Shown in pieces: positions 48,746 through 56,771 of a stretch of 64,000 bases of DNA (within the stretch, counting starts at the first letter, position 1; every line of letters begins with the position of its first letter). The position numbers were made by a program, and so were the translations under genes. The DNA lies in NCBI GenBank assembly GCA_001534745.1, contig CP013997.1:2852001-2916000 (forward strand), written 5' to 3'. The notes beneath the pieces were generated by a model. That model searched no databases and had not been told where the DNA came from. It worked only from the letters and a program-made list of their open reading frames with translations. Origin of the DNA: Pseudomonas monteilii. Lineage in GTDB: Bacteria; Pseudomonadota; Gammaproteobacteria; Pseudomonadales; Pseudomonadaceae.

Positions 48746-49173
48746 TGAACCATGATCCGCTCAACCCTACCCCGCCCACGCCTCCCCACGCGGAGGACTC
48801 GGTCGGTATCGGTGGCCTGTTGCGTCAGCTGATGCATGAAGTCCCGGCCCTGTTCACCAAGGAACTGGCACTGGCCAAGTCCGAACTGCAGCACAACCTC
48901 AACACGCTCAAGGCAGGCACCGCCGCCGTGGCGGCCGGCGCAATCGTGCTGCTGGCAGGCTTCATCATCCTGCTGCTGGCGGCCGTCTATGCCCTGGCGA
49001 CCGTGGTGGCGCCTTGGCTCGCCGCGCTGATCGTCGGCGCGATCACCGTGATCGTCGGCTTCGTCATGCTGCAATCGGGCAAGAAACAGTTCGAGCCGTC
49101 GCACCTGACGCCAGACCGCACGCTCAACGCCATGCACCAGGACAAGGAAGCGATCAAGAGGAAACTGCCATGA
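48745..49173 (+). CDS. Phage holin-like (DUF1469/PF07332 type) membrane protein
   Basis: A 142-residue inner-membrane protein. An amphipathic segment (LLRQLMHEVPALFTKELALA) is followed by two helices (TAAVAAGAIVLLAGFIILLL and APWLAALIVGAITVIVGFVM), the layout of the YqjE/holin-X superfamily. Despite the name this family is not phage-linked in such operons and goes with YqjD/DUF3618 proteins. AAAGGAGG precedes the ATG at 48745; the GTG one codon earlier is less likely. Its stop overlaps the start of the next gene. Confidence 0.82.
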   Translation: MNHDPLNPTPPTPPHAEDSVGIGGLLRQLMHEVPALFTKELALAKSELQHNLNTLKAGTAAVAAGAIVLLAGFIILLLAAVYALATVVAPWLAALIVGAITVIVGFVMLQSGKKQFEPSHLTPDRTLNAMHQDKEAIKRKLP

Positions 49174-50126
49174 ACCCGTCGTTCGAACACGAGTCGCAAA
49201 AAAATCCTGACCAGCTGGAACAGGAAATCAACGCCAAGCGCGAGCACATCAGCCATCTGGTCGATGCCATCGAGCAGCGCATGACGCCGGGCCAGCTGTT
49301 CGACCAGGCGTTGGCCTACACCAAGGGCAACGGCGGCGAGTTCTACCATAACCTGGCGACCACGCTGAAGAACAACCCGGTGCCCACGACCTTGACGGCC
49401 CTCGGCCTGGGGTGGCTGGCGCTCAACCAGAACAAGCCGTTCAATCCGGGGCCAGCCTCCCCTGGGCCTGGACTGGGCGACAAGCTGGGCGACATGGTGG
49501 ACACGGTCAAAGGCGCGTTCGCACAGGCCGGTGACAAGCTGCACGATGCGGGCGACACCGTCCGCTCCAAGGCGTATGACTTGCGTGACAAAGCCAGCGA
49601 CATGTCCGAGAGCACGCGCCACTCCGCGGGCGACACGGCGGACTCGCTGCGTCGCACGGCCCACGATGCGACCGACTCGCTACGCCGGACGGCCCACGAC
49701 ACCACTGACTCGCTGCGCCGCACGGCCCATGACGCACGGGACCAGATCAAGCAGCAGACGGACGTCGTGAAAGGCCAGTTCGACACCTTGCTCAAGGAGC
49801 AGCCCCTGGTCCTGGCGGCCATCGGTATCGCGCTGGGTGCGGCCATCGGTGCTGCACTGCCGTCGACGCGCAAGGAAGACCAGCTGATGGGCAGTGCCAG
49901 CGATCGCCTGACCGACACCGTCAAGGCCAAGGGTGAACAGGTCTATAAAGAGGCCAAGGACACCGTGACGCAGACGGTGGCCGAGCAGAAGACGGAGCAG
50001 ACGAGCGAGCAGCACGACACGACCAAGCCCATGAGCCATTCGGCAGGCGTGCAAACGTCGTCTACCCAGTCGGGAACCGATCTGTCTTCGGGGTTGGGCT
50101 TTGCGCCCGAAAATGACAAGACGTAG
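49170..50126 (+). CDS. DUF3618 protein with LEA-like 11-residue repeats
   Basis: A 318-residue protein. The N-terminal DUF3618 part (DQLEQEINAKREHISHLVDA, TPGQLFDQALAYTKG) includes a hydrophobic stretch around LTALGLGWLAL. The middle has 11-residue amphipathic repeats, three of them nearly perfect in both DNA and protein (DSLRRTAHDAT, DSLRRTAHDTT, DSLRRTAHDAR; about 49640-49740), in a region resembling late-embryogenesis-abundant proteins. A second hydrophobic helix follows (LVLAAIGIALGAAIGAAL) and then a polar tail. Coupled to the holin-like gene. Probably a membrane-associated stress protector; that is inference. Confidence 0.8.
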   Translation: MNPSFEHESQKNPDQLEQEINAKREHISHLVDAIEQRMTPGQLFDQALAYTKGNGGEFYHNLATTLKNNPVPTTLTALGLGWLALNQNKPFNPGPASPGPGLGDKLGDMVDTVKGAFAQAGDKLHDAGDTVRSKAYDLRDKASDMSESTRHSAGDTADSLRRTAHDATDSLRRTAHDTTDSLRRTAHDARDQIKQQTDVVKGQFDTLLKEQPLVLAAIGIALGAAIGAALPSTRKEDQLMGSASDRLTDTVKAKGEQVYKEAKDTVTQTVAEQKTEQTSEQHDTTKPMSHSAGVQTSSTQSGTDLSSGLGFAPENDKT

Positions 50127-50149
50127 AGCTACGCGAAACCGACTCTGGG

Positions 50150-50222
50150 AGTGAAGCGAGCTTGCCAGCGGGATGATGGGGTGATCATTGGCCCTATCGC
50201 TGGCAAGCCAGCTCCCACACCC
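50150..50222. repeat. REP remnants
   Basis: A decayed REP half (AGCGAGCTTGCCAGCGGGAT) and an intact one (CGCTGGCAAGCCAGCTCCCA) in opposite orientation follow the DUF3618 gene. Confidence 0.8.
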
Positions 50223-50440
50223 GATCCCTCTTGCCTATTCCAATAGGCACATTCCCAGAAACACCTTTGCCCATTCCAACAGACCCATTCCTGGAAACAC
50301 CTTTGCCCGTTCAAATGGGGTACATCCTCCCGAAACACTTTTACCTTTCCCTGTAGGCATTCCTCTAGAAACGCTTCACCTACTTCCTCCAGACACCTCT
50401 CCAGAAACGCCTTGCCTGCTCCGACAGACCTCTCGTGTCG
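50223..50440. repeat. Degenerate 36-bp tandem repeat
   Basis: Anchors AAAC[AG]CC or close variants occur at 50259, 50295, 50333, 50369 and 50405, giving spacings of 36, 38, 36 and 36 bp. The first two or three units share CACCTTTGCCC and CATTCC, while later ones have diverged. A period of 36 preserves codon phase in most units, so both strands can be read as 12-residue repeats, but there is no good ribosome binding site. Confidence 0.75.
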
Positions 50441-50606
50441 CTCTCTGCGCTTTCTCCTGGCGCTACGCCATGACCGCTCATCGCCCCATCCAAGCAAACA
50501 ACGCGCCAATCATCCTGTGATGGCACATTTCATGGAATTTCGTCGTTGCACGGGCAGTCAGCTTAAGTACATGCAAGAGAAGTGACCAAAGCACAGGGGG
50601 TATTTC

Positions 50607-50783
50607 ATGAGCCTTGCGATGATACTTTTCAGCCTGATCAGTGCATGGATGGCGATTGCGCTGGCGATGTTGTGGGGTGTGTTGCGGATTGCCAAACGGC
50701 ATCAGGGACCGGCGACCGTGTCGCTTGTGGAACGCGAGAAACGACCGGCGAATCGCGCGACGCCTGCCTTGTCCCTGCACTGA
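50607..50783 (+). CDS. Small membrane protein, 58 residues
   Basis: A short gene with ATG at 50607 behind ACAGGGGG. The product has one hydrophobic helix (AMILFSLISAWMAIALAMLW) followed by a basic soluble tail (RIAKRHQG, EREKRPANR). Codon use is normal. It is a plausible small inner-membrane protein with its C-terminus in the cytosol; no family recognised. Confidence 0.6.
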   Translation: MSLAMILFSLISAWMAIALAMLWGVLRIAKRHQGPATVSLVEREKRPANRATPALSLH

Positions 50784-50819
50784 CGTACTGAGTCAAGGCA
50801 GCCAGGCGCCGCCAGCCGA

Positions 50820-51566
50820 CTAGAGACCGTGCCGGCCAGAGACGTGAAGACGTCGACGCTGCGTCAGGCACAGACAGGCCAGGCCAAGCACGCCGGCCAG
50901 CAAGCAGCCCAGCAACCACAGCAGCGGCACGCGGTACTGCGCCACGTCCGCATCGAGCCCTGTGAACGCGCGGTAGACATGCAGGTCGGCCTTGCCCTCG
51001 GCATCCCGGATCGAAATGCTGCCTTGGCGGATTTCGCTGTAGTCACTGTCGAAATAGACCCAGACCTTCGCGCTCCCGCCTGATGTGATTTCAGGAATGT
51101 CCACTGCACTGGCGGGCAGCTCGTGGACCTCGTCGTCCCCGGCATCATTGCGCACCTGCACCAACCCTTTGGCCGGCAGACGGATGTGGATGTCCCTGAC
51201 GGTCTGTTCGCTGGCGTTGTTCAAGTCGATGTACAAGGCTGTGCGGTGATCCACCAATCCGGCTTCGAACGGCTTGGCGAACATCTGCCGAAACGGGGCC
51301 TGGGAGACCTCGACCAACTGGGCAACCTGATCCTGGTCGAGTGCACCGGCACCGATGCGCTGCACCTGCCGCGACAACACGTCGTACTTGAGCTGCTCAC
51401 TGGCCGCACTGATGCGTGCGCTGAACTGAGTCGGATAGGTCAGGCTGTCGTACGTCAGGTAGGCCTGCAGTCTGGCATCGCCTCGCGTGAGCACGAACCC
51501 CATGATCACGAGGACCAATACGGCCAAGACGCCCACGAGGGATTTTCCAACTTTTTCCCAGCTCAA
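50820..51566 (-). CDS. Membrane protein with large periplasmic domain, unknown function
   Basis: A 248-residue protein with a helix at each end: LVGVLAVLVLVIMGFVL (about residues 10-26) and VPLLWLLGCLLAGVLGLACL (about residues 212-231). The 180 residues between contain a beta-rich part (TALYIDLNNASEQTVRDIHI, KVWVYFDSDYSEI), which resembles an immunoglobulin-like fold on the outer side of the membrane. No catalytic motif is seen. It is divergent from the DUF2238 gene; the 220 bp between contain the palindrome AAGCCCCGGGGCTT and nothing else of note. Confidence 0.75.
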   Translation of the reverse strand: MSWEKVGKSLVGVLAVLVLVIMGFVLTRGDARLQAYLTYDSLTYPTQFSARISAASEQLKYDVLSRQVQRIGAGALDQDQVAQLVEVSQAPFRQMFAKPFEAGLVDHRTALYIDLNNASEQTVRDIHIRLPAKGLVQVRNDAGDDEVHELPASAVDIPEITSGGSAKVWVYFDSDYSEIRQGSISIRDAEGKADLHVYRAFTGLDADVAQYRVPLLWLLGCLLAGVLGLACLCLTQRRRLHVSGRHGL

Positions 51567-51787
51567 CGGTACGCTCCCTTTCTATGAACGGCTTGGGGGT
51601 GGTCGATTGCGGGCAAAGCGTGCCAACTTCGACGCGCCTGGGCAAGCACAGACTTGCATCCGGCGCAAAAAGCCCCGGGGCTTCGTCGCAATGCGCCGTT
51701 ACAGACGGGTCACGCTGCAAGGGAACAGGCCTCTGCGCACGGCACTCCACTGTGTCAGCGTCGTCGTCATGCCCTGGAGGAGACCGA

Positions 51788-52447
51788 ATGCTGTCCAAGA
51801 CCGGATTCACCTGTAGGCAAGCGCTCTTCGTGGGCTTTGCAGGGGTCTTCATTCTCTGTGGCTGGGCCCCTCTGGACCGTACCACCTGGCTGGTGGAAAA
51901 CAGCCTGGTCCTGATCGGTGCCGTGCTGGCCTGGATGTACCGGGACTACCTCGCGCTGTCCACCCGGGCCTGGGCGATGATCGTGGCGTTTCTCTGCCTG
52001 CACGAGATCGGCACACACTTCACCTACCCCAAGGTGCCCTACGACGCCCTGTCGCTTCACTGGCTGAACGTCAGCCTCGATCAGACTTTCGGCTGGCCTC
52101 GCAACCAGTACGACCGGCTGGTGCACCTGGCCTACGGCCTGCTGCTGGCCCTGCCCTTTCGCGAGCTGCTGGTGGCACGCTGCGCCCTGCAGGGGGCCTG
52201 GGCTTCGCTGATCGCCTGGTCCTTCATCCTGGCGACCTCGCTGCTCTACGAACTGATGGAGTGGATCGGAGGGGCCTACCTGGGTGGCGGCGATTCCTCG
52301 TTCGTCGGTGCCCAGGGCGACTTCTGGGATGCGCAGAAAGACATGGCATTGGCCACGGTCGGCAGCCTTCTGGTGCTCATGTTGCGAGGCCGACAGATCC
52401 GTGCCAAAGCCTCTGCGTTGTTCCAGCACTTTCACCGTTCTACGTGA
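51788..52447 (+). CDS. DUF2238 (YjdF-like) membrane protein
   Basis: A 219-residue inner-membrane protein with about five helices (such as ALFVGFAGVFILCGWAP and WASLIAWSFILATSLLYELM). Family blocks include HEIGTHFTYPKVPYD, NQYDRLVHLAYGLLL, and the C-terminal VGAQGDFWDAQKDMALATVG. Function of the family is not known. The ATG at 51788 has CTGGAGGAGACC upstream. Confidence 0.88.
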   Translation: MLSKTGFTCRQALFVGFAGVFILCGWAPLDRTTWLVENSLVLIGAVLAWMYRDYLALSTRAWAMIVAFLCLHEIGTHFTYPKVPYDALSLHWLNVSLDQTFGWPRNQYDRLVHLAYGLLLALPFRELLVARCALQGAWASLIAWSFILATSLLYELMEWIGGAYLGGGDSSFVGAQGDFWDAQKDMALATVGSLLVLMLRGRQIRAKASALFQHFHRST

Positions 52448-52564
52448 GTGTCCTGCCTTGTCGTGACAATGCCTGAACATTTTTCTGAACCTCGCGCGCG
52501 CGCCTCCAGTCACACGAATGCGGACCCCACCGCCACATGGATATGACTTAAGGAGCTATCGCCC

Positions 52565-53086
52565 ATGAACAAGAAACTTCAAGCTGGTATCTGCAGCGTC
52601 CTCTTCGCCTTCGCCGCTCAGGCCGTCATGGCTGCCGACCCTGCCGATTTCGTCGATGAAGCCTCTGCCAAGGGCATCGCCGAAATCGAAGCCGGCAAGC
52701 TGGCCCTGCAAAAGAGTCAGTCCGCAGACGTGAAGACCTTCGCCCAGATGATGGTCGATGACCACACCAAGGCCAACGAACAACTCAAAGGCATCGCCAA
52801 GACCAAGAACATCAAGGTCGCGACCGACGCCGAACTGATGGACAAGGCCAAGAAGCTGATCCTGGACATCCGTGAGGATTCGTTCGATCGCTCCTACGCC
52901 AACAATCAGGTCAAGGCCCACGAGCAGACCATCGAACTCTTCAAGGAAGAGGTCAAGGATGGCAAGGACGCGGACGTGAAGAAATTCGCAGCCGACACCC
53001 TGCCTAAGCTCGAAGCTCACCTGACCCAGGCCAAGAAACTGGCCGCTGCCCACGGCGGCGACGCTGCCCACGACAAGACCCAGTAA
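52565..53086 (+). CDS. Exported DUF4142 (ferritin-like) protein
   Basis: A 173-residue protein with a signal peptide (cleavage near AVMAADP) and a four-helix DUF4142 domain (GIAEIEAGKLALQKSQSADV, KTFAQMMVDDHTKANEQLK, and a late helix with LEAHLTQAKKLAA). Such proteins are linked to envelope stress and desiccation but no activity is established. TAAGGAGC precedes the ATG. A good terminator follows 22 bp after the stop. Confidence 0.9.
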   Translation: MNKKLQAGICSVLFAFAAQAVMAADPADFVDEASAKGIAEIEAGKLALQKSQSADVKTFAQMMVDDHTKANEQLKGIAKTKNIKVATDAELMDKAKKLILDIREDSFDRSYANNQVKAHEQTIELFKEEVKDGKDADVKKFAADTLPKLEAHLTQAKKLAAAHGGDAAHDKTQ

Positions 53087-53107
53087 GACCCAAGGGTTGG
53101 TCGACGA

Positions 53108-53138
53108 GGCGCCGTGATCACGATCCGGCGCCTTTTTT
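53108..53138 (+). terminator. Rho-independent terminator after the DUF4142 gene
   Basis: GGCGCCG / CGGCGCC 7-bp stem with an 11-base loop, followed by six T. It separates the DUF4142 gene from the permease gene. Confidence 0.88.
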
Positions 53139-53170
53139 CATTGTTCATTGCCTCGCCAGGACGCCCCCCG

Positions 53171-54478
53171 ATGAATCCACCGCCTGCTCGTGCTCTCAAA
53201 CGCGTCGTCACCCTGCCCCTGCTGGTGTTCTTCATCCTGGGCGATGTACTCGGCGCAGGCGTCTACGCCCTGGCGGGGGCCATCGCCGACCGGGCCGGTG
53301 GCGCGATCTGGGCGCCCCTGGCGGTCGGCCTGCTGTTCGCCCTGTTCACCGCGGCGTCGTACGCCGAACTGGTCAGCAAGTACCCTCGGGCCGGTGGCGC
53401 GGCGGTCTTCGCCCAGCGTGCCTTCGGCTCGCCGCTGCTGTCGTTCCTGGTCGGCTTCGCCATGCTGGCGGCCGGTATCACCAGCGTGGCGGGCCTGGCG
53501 CTGGCCTTCGCCGGGGAGTACCTGCGCGTGTTCCTGGACTGGCCGACCCACGTGCTGGCGCCGTTGTTCCTGTTGCTGATCGCGGCGCTCAACCTGCGGG
53601 GCATCAAGGAATCCCTGGGGGCCAACCTGGTGATGACCGTGATCGAACTCAGCGGCCTGGTACTGGTGATCGTCGCCGTGGCCGCGCTGTGCGGGCAAGG
53701 CCGAGCCGAGCCCGCGCGGCTGCTGGATTTCGGCGGTCACGCACCGGCCAGCGCGATTCTCGGTGCGGCCCTGCTGGCGTTCTACTCCTATGTCGGCTTC
53801 GAGACCTCCGCCAACCTGGCTGAGGAAGTGCGTGACGTTCGCCGCACCTACCCCAAGGCCTTGTTTCTGGCCTTGCTGATCGCCGGCCTGGTCTACCTGG
53901 CCGTCGGTGCCGGGGCGGCCCTGGTGATGCCCGCCGACGCGCTGATCGCGGCCAAGGCGCCGCTGATGGACATCGTCGGCGATTCGGGCCTGGGCATCCC
54001 CCGCAGCTGGTTCGCGGTGATCGCCCTGGTGGCCGTCGCCAATGGCGCGTTGCTGACCATGATCATGGCCAGCCGCCTGACCTTGGGCATGGCCCGTGAA
54101 GGCCTGCTGCCGGCCTGGCTGGGCCATGTACTGCCGAACCGGCGCACGCCGGCACCGGCCATCCTGGCGACCACCGCGCTGGCCGCGCTGCTGACCCTGA
54201 CCGGCACCCTCGAAGTGCTGGCCGAGACTGTTGTGCTGCTCTTGCTGTTCGTGTTCCTGAGCACCAACCTGGCGGTGCTGGTCCTGAAGAAGGACAAGAT
54301 CGACGAGCCCCATTTCAGCATCCATCCGGTGGTGCCGCTGCTGGGCATTCTCTCGTGCCTGGTGCTGTTGACCCAGCAGCCCGCCGGGAACTGGTTGCGG
54401 GCCGGTATCCTGCTAGCCGTCGGCGTCGGCTTGCATGCCCTGGCCCGCCGCTACGGTGAGCGGGCGGTTGCGCCCTGA
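53171..54478 (+). CDS. APC-superfamily amino acid permease
   Basis: A 435-residue transporter with about twelve helices. The first helix region VFFILGDVLGAGVYALAGAI carries the substrate-site Gly motif; the helix 6 part is ILGAALLAFYSYVGFETSAN with the following NLAEEVRDVRR. It is nearest to the YfnA/Cat-like group. Start ATG 53171 has a weak site; upstream codons overlap the preceding terminator and were rejected. Substrate unknown. Confidence 0.88.
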   Translation: MNPPPARALKRVVTLPLLVFFILGDVLGAGVYALAGAIADRAGGAIWAPLAVGLLFALFTAASYAELVSKYPRAGGAAVFAQRAFGSPLLSFLVGFAMLAAGITSVAGLALAFAGEYLRVFLDWPTHVLAPLFLLLIAALNLRGIKESLGANLVMTVIELSGLVLVIVAVAALCGQGRAEPARLLDFGGHAPASAILGAALLAFYSYVGFETSANLAEEVRDVRRTYPKALFLALLIAGLVYLAVGAGAALVMPADALIAAKAPLMDIVGDSGLGIPRSWFAVIALVAVANGALLTMIMASRLTLGMAREGLLPAWLGHVLPNRRTPAPAILATTALAALLTLTGTLEVLAETVVLLLLFVFLSTNLAVLVLKKDKIDEPHFSIHPVVPLLGILSCLVLLTQQPAGNWLRAGILLAVGVGLHALARRYGERAVAP

Positions 54479-54553
54479 GGGCGCCTCTGCCGTGTCCCGC
54501 TGCACGCGCCCCTTCATGACCCGCCGATGACTGCACCGGCCGAACGAGGACCT

Positions 54554-55522
54554 GTGAACGTGACCACTCAAGCCCCCTGGCGCTCTGCAGACACGATCGC
54601 GCAGATGCAGCGTTTCAACCGCACACTGGCCTGGCTGCCTCGCTTTCGCATCCGCAATCGCCTGGCCCCGACCGCGATCCAGACCCTGCTGCGCGCCGGC
54701 CAGTTCGCGGGCCTGCGAAGCCTGGCCAAGCATGGCTTGCAGGCGCGCACGCGCCTGGGCGGGCTGCCGGACACGCCCGTTCCGGTGCGCATCATCCGCC
54801 CGGACGGCCCCTCCAAAGGCCTCGTGCTGGACATTCACGGTGGAGGCTGGGTCATCGGCAACGCGCAGATGAACGACGACGTCAATGCCGCGTTGGTCAA
54901 GGCCTGCCAGGTGACGGTGGTGTCGGTGGACTATCGGCTGGCGACCACGACGCCGCTCCAGGGCCTGCTGGACGATTGCCTGTCGGCCGCGCGCTGGCTG
55001 CTGGAAAGCGAAGACGAGGCTTTCGCGGGCCTTCCGGTGATCGTCATCGGGGAGTCGGCCGGCGCCCACCTGGCCGCGGCGACCCTGTTGTCGCTCAAGG
55101 CCTGGCCCGATCTGCTCGCCCGGATCAAGGGCACGGTGCTCTACTACGGCGTCTACGACCTCACCGGGACGCCCAGCGTGCACAGCGCCGGGCCCGACAC
55201 CCTGGTGCTCGATGGCCCAGGCATGGTCGAGGCGCTGCGGCGCCTGACCCCGGACATGAGCGACCAGCAACGCCGCAGCCCGCCGCTGTCGCCGTTGTAC
55301 GGGGATCTGGACGGCCTGCCGCCGGCCTTGCTGTTCGCCGGCGAAATCGACCCGTTGCGCGACGACACGCGGCTGATGGCCGAACGCTGGTCACAGGTGG
55401 CACCCGCCGAAACGCACCTGTTGCCGGCCGCGCCCCACGGCTTTCTCCACTTCCCGGTGCCCCTGGCCCAGCAGGTGCAGGCGCACACCCATGCCTGGGT
55501 GAATCAGCGGCTCGCTGGCTGA
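54554..55522 (+). CDS. Alpha/beta hydrolase, hormone-sensitive lipase family
   Basis: A 322-residue esterase. The oxyanion motif is LDIHGGGWVIG, the nucleophile is in VIGESAGAHLA, the acid in AGEIDPLRDDTR, and the His in APHGFLHF; all are typical of HSL-type (family IV) carboxylesterases acting on short acyl esters. No signal peptide. The start GTG at 54554 is preceded by GAGGACCT; the ATG at 54527 has no such site. 75 bp follow the permease; a functional link is not evident. Confidence 0.88.
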   Translation: MNVTTQAPWRSADTIAQMQRFNRTLAWLPRFRIRNRLAPTAIQTLLRAGQFAGLRSLAKHGLQARTRLGGLPDTPVPVRIIRPDGPSKGLVLDIHGGGWVIGNAQMNDDVNAALVKACQVTVVSVDYRLATTTPLQGLLDDCLSAARWLLESEDEAFAGLPVIVIGESAGAHLAAATLLSLKAWPDLLARIKGTVLYYGVYDLTGTPSVHSAGPDTLVLDGPGMVEALRRLTPDMSDQQRRSPPLSPLYGDLDGLPPALLFAGEIDPLRDDTRLMAERWSQVAPAETHLLPAAPHGFLHFPVPLAQQVQAHTHAWVNQRLAG

Positions 55523-55572
55523 GGCGCCGCCTTCACCCAGGCGACGGGCCTAGGCGTCATGCTCAGCCTCTG

Positions 55573-55760
55573 TCAGCTGTTCAGTCCCTCCCAGGTGCAA
55601 TTCACCGTTTCGGCGTAGCCGTGGAGGTCCTGGCAAGACGGCGCGGGATCGTCGCCGAAACCCGGCAGCTCCAGCGTCTGCATGCGATGACGGACGTTTC
55701 GTCCCACCAATCGATCGCGCCGCCATTGCCTGCCAGCAGGTACATCAACGGTCGGTTCAT
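55573..55760 (-). pseudogene. N-terminal remnant of an alpha/beta hydrolase
   Basis: From ATG at 55760 the frame reads MNRPLMYLLAGNGGAIDWW, then, after DET, continuity is kept only in another frame: MQTLELPGFGDDPAPSCQDL HGYAET, ending after WEGLNS at 55573. Both pieces match the start of an alpha/beta hydrolase fold protein found after the membrane gene below in relatives (from memory). So a frameshift and loss of about three quarters of the gene are inferred. The start still overlaps the stop of the membrane gene by 4 bases, a trace of former coupling. Confidence 0.62.
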
Positions 55761-56251
55761 CGGGGCACGCCTTGTGTGCGCGAGACCACTGGGGCAGCCT
55801 GTCGGCGGTCATACCGGTACAACCAGGCCAACGGTGGCAGCAGCGCCAGCAACGCCAATGCATCGATCACGCCGTGGGACCACAGGCCCACACGCAGCGA
55901 GAACCAAAGGTCCTGCGGCGCCCATAACAACAGCCCCGCCATCAGCCAGCCCCACACGCGGTGGTCGGCGAAGCGGTCGCCCACCTGGATCAACGCCAGC
56001 ATGTACAGCGCGTAGCTCTGCACGGTGGCAGCGAACAGCGCCATCCACCAGACCTGCTGCTGACGCGCTGCCGCAGGCGCGGCCTGTGACCAGAAGACCT
56101 GCTCGATGCTGGCGAAATAGCCGTCGAACCAGGGCGCATACCCGGCCCAGGTCAGCACCAGGCCACCGATCAGGTGCGCCAGGGCCACCGCCTGCAGCCA
56201 GCGGACACACCGCCGCCGAAACCGGTCGGGAACGAGGGAAGAAGGCATCAT
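55757..56251 (-). CDS. Four-helix membrane protein, unknown function
   Basis: A 164-residue inner-membrane protein with about four helices (QAVALAHLIGGLVLTWAGY, WWMALFAATVQSYALYMLAL, WGWLMAGLLLWAPQDLWF, VIDALALLALLPPLAWLY). CAGGAGCCCCC precedes a double ATG. It was probably translationally coupled with an alpha/beta hydrolase gene that is now a remnant. No family with known function recognised. Confidence 0.78.
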   Translation of the reverse strand: MMPSSLVPDRFRRRCVRWLQAVALAHLIGGLVLTWAGYAPWFDGYFASIEQVFWSQAAPAAARQQQVWWMALFAATVQSYALYMLALIQVGDRFADHRVWGWLMAGLLLWAPQDLWFSLRVGLWSHGVIDALALLALLPPLAWLYRYDRRQAAPVVSRTQGVPR

Positions 56252-56281
56252 GGGGGCTCCTGAAGGCCATGCGTAGCGACG

Positions 56282-56641
56282 TTACATGACCTTGAGATCG
56301 CCTCGCAAATCACAAGGCGCGGGGTCCCCTCCCCTGTCTTCGGGCAAGAAGGCGGTCAGGTCGTAAGGCAGCAGCACGGTGTCGAGCACGAAGGAGAACG
56401 GCACATCGACCAGCAACGGCCAGCCGCTGGGACCGCGGGCCGTGGCGAAGTTCCAGCCATAGCGTGTGCCGGGATAGACGCAGCGCTCGCCGTCGGCATG
56501 GATCATCAGGCTCCAGCAGCCGCTGAGCGACAGGGTCGCCAAGGCGAGCGTACCGTAGGCCGCGAGTGCGGTGAGTGGCCTGGGCAGGCGGGCAGCGCGC
56601 GGTGCGGCCACGTGGTGAGTCGAATCAGGCTCTGGTGCCAT
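56282..56641 (-). CDS. YceK/YidQ family lipoprotein
   Basis: A 119-residue lipoprotein. The signal helix (LTALAAYGTLALATLSLSGC) ends with a lipobox at Cys42. The mature part has the DUF1375 blocks YPGTRYGWNF, DVPFSFVLDTVLLPYDL and is probably attached to the outer membrane. The first 20 residues before the hydrophobic part are unusually long, so the true start may be further in. Function of the family unknown. Confidence 0.85.
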   Translation of the reverse strand: MAPEPDSTHHVAAPRAARLPRPLTALAAYGTLALATLSLSGCWSLMIHADGERCVYPGTRYGWNFATARGPSGWPLLVDVPFSFVLDTVLLPYDLTAFLPEDRGGDPAPCDLRGDLKVM

Positions 56642-56771
56642 GCCGAAGGGTCATCCTTGATCGAAAGAAAACGCTGCCCGGCACCTGAGGTGTCGGGCGA
56701 TGTCGTTCTGAGCGTCAGGGCTGCGCCACGTTCCCCGTGCGACGCTGCGGCTGGGCAGCCCTGTCACCCCC

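Noticed and set aside
50223..50440. CRISPR array with 36-bp period
   Set aside because: The repeats are degenerate and contiguous, so there are no spacers, and the period is that of the whole unit.
51670..51683. Perfect palindrome AAGCCCCGGGGCTT as terminator
   Set aside because: On the reverse strand a T-run follows, but no gene lies upstream on that strand to be terminated. It could be an operator; evidence is too thin.
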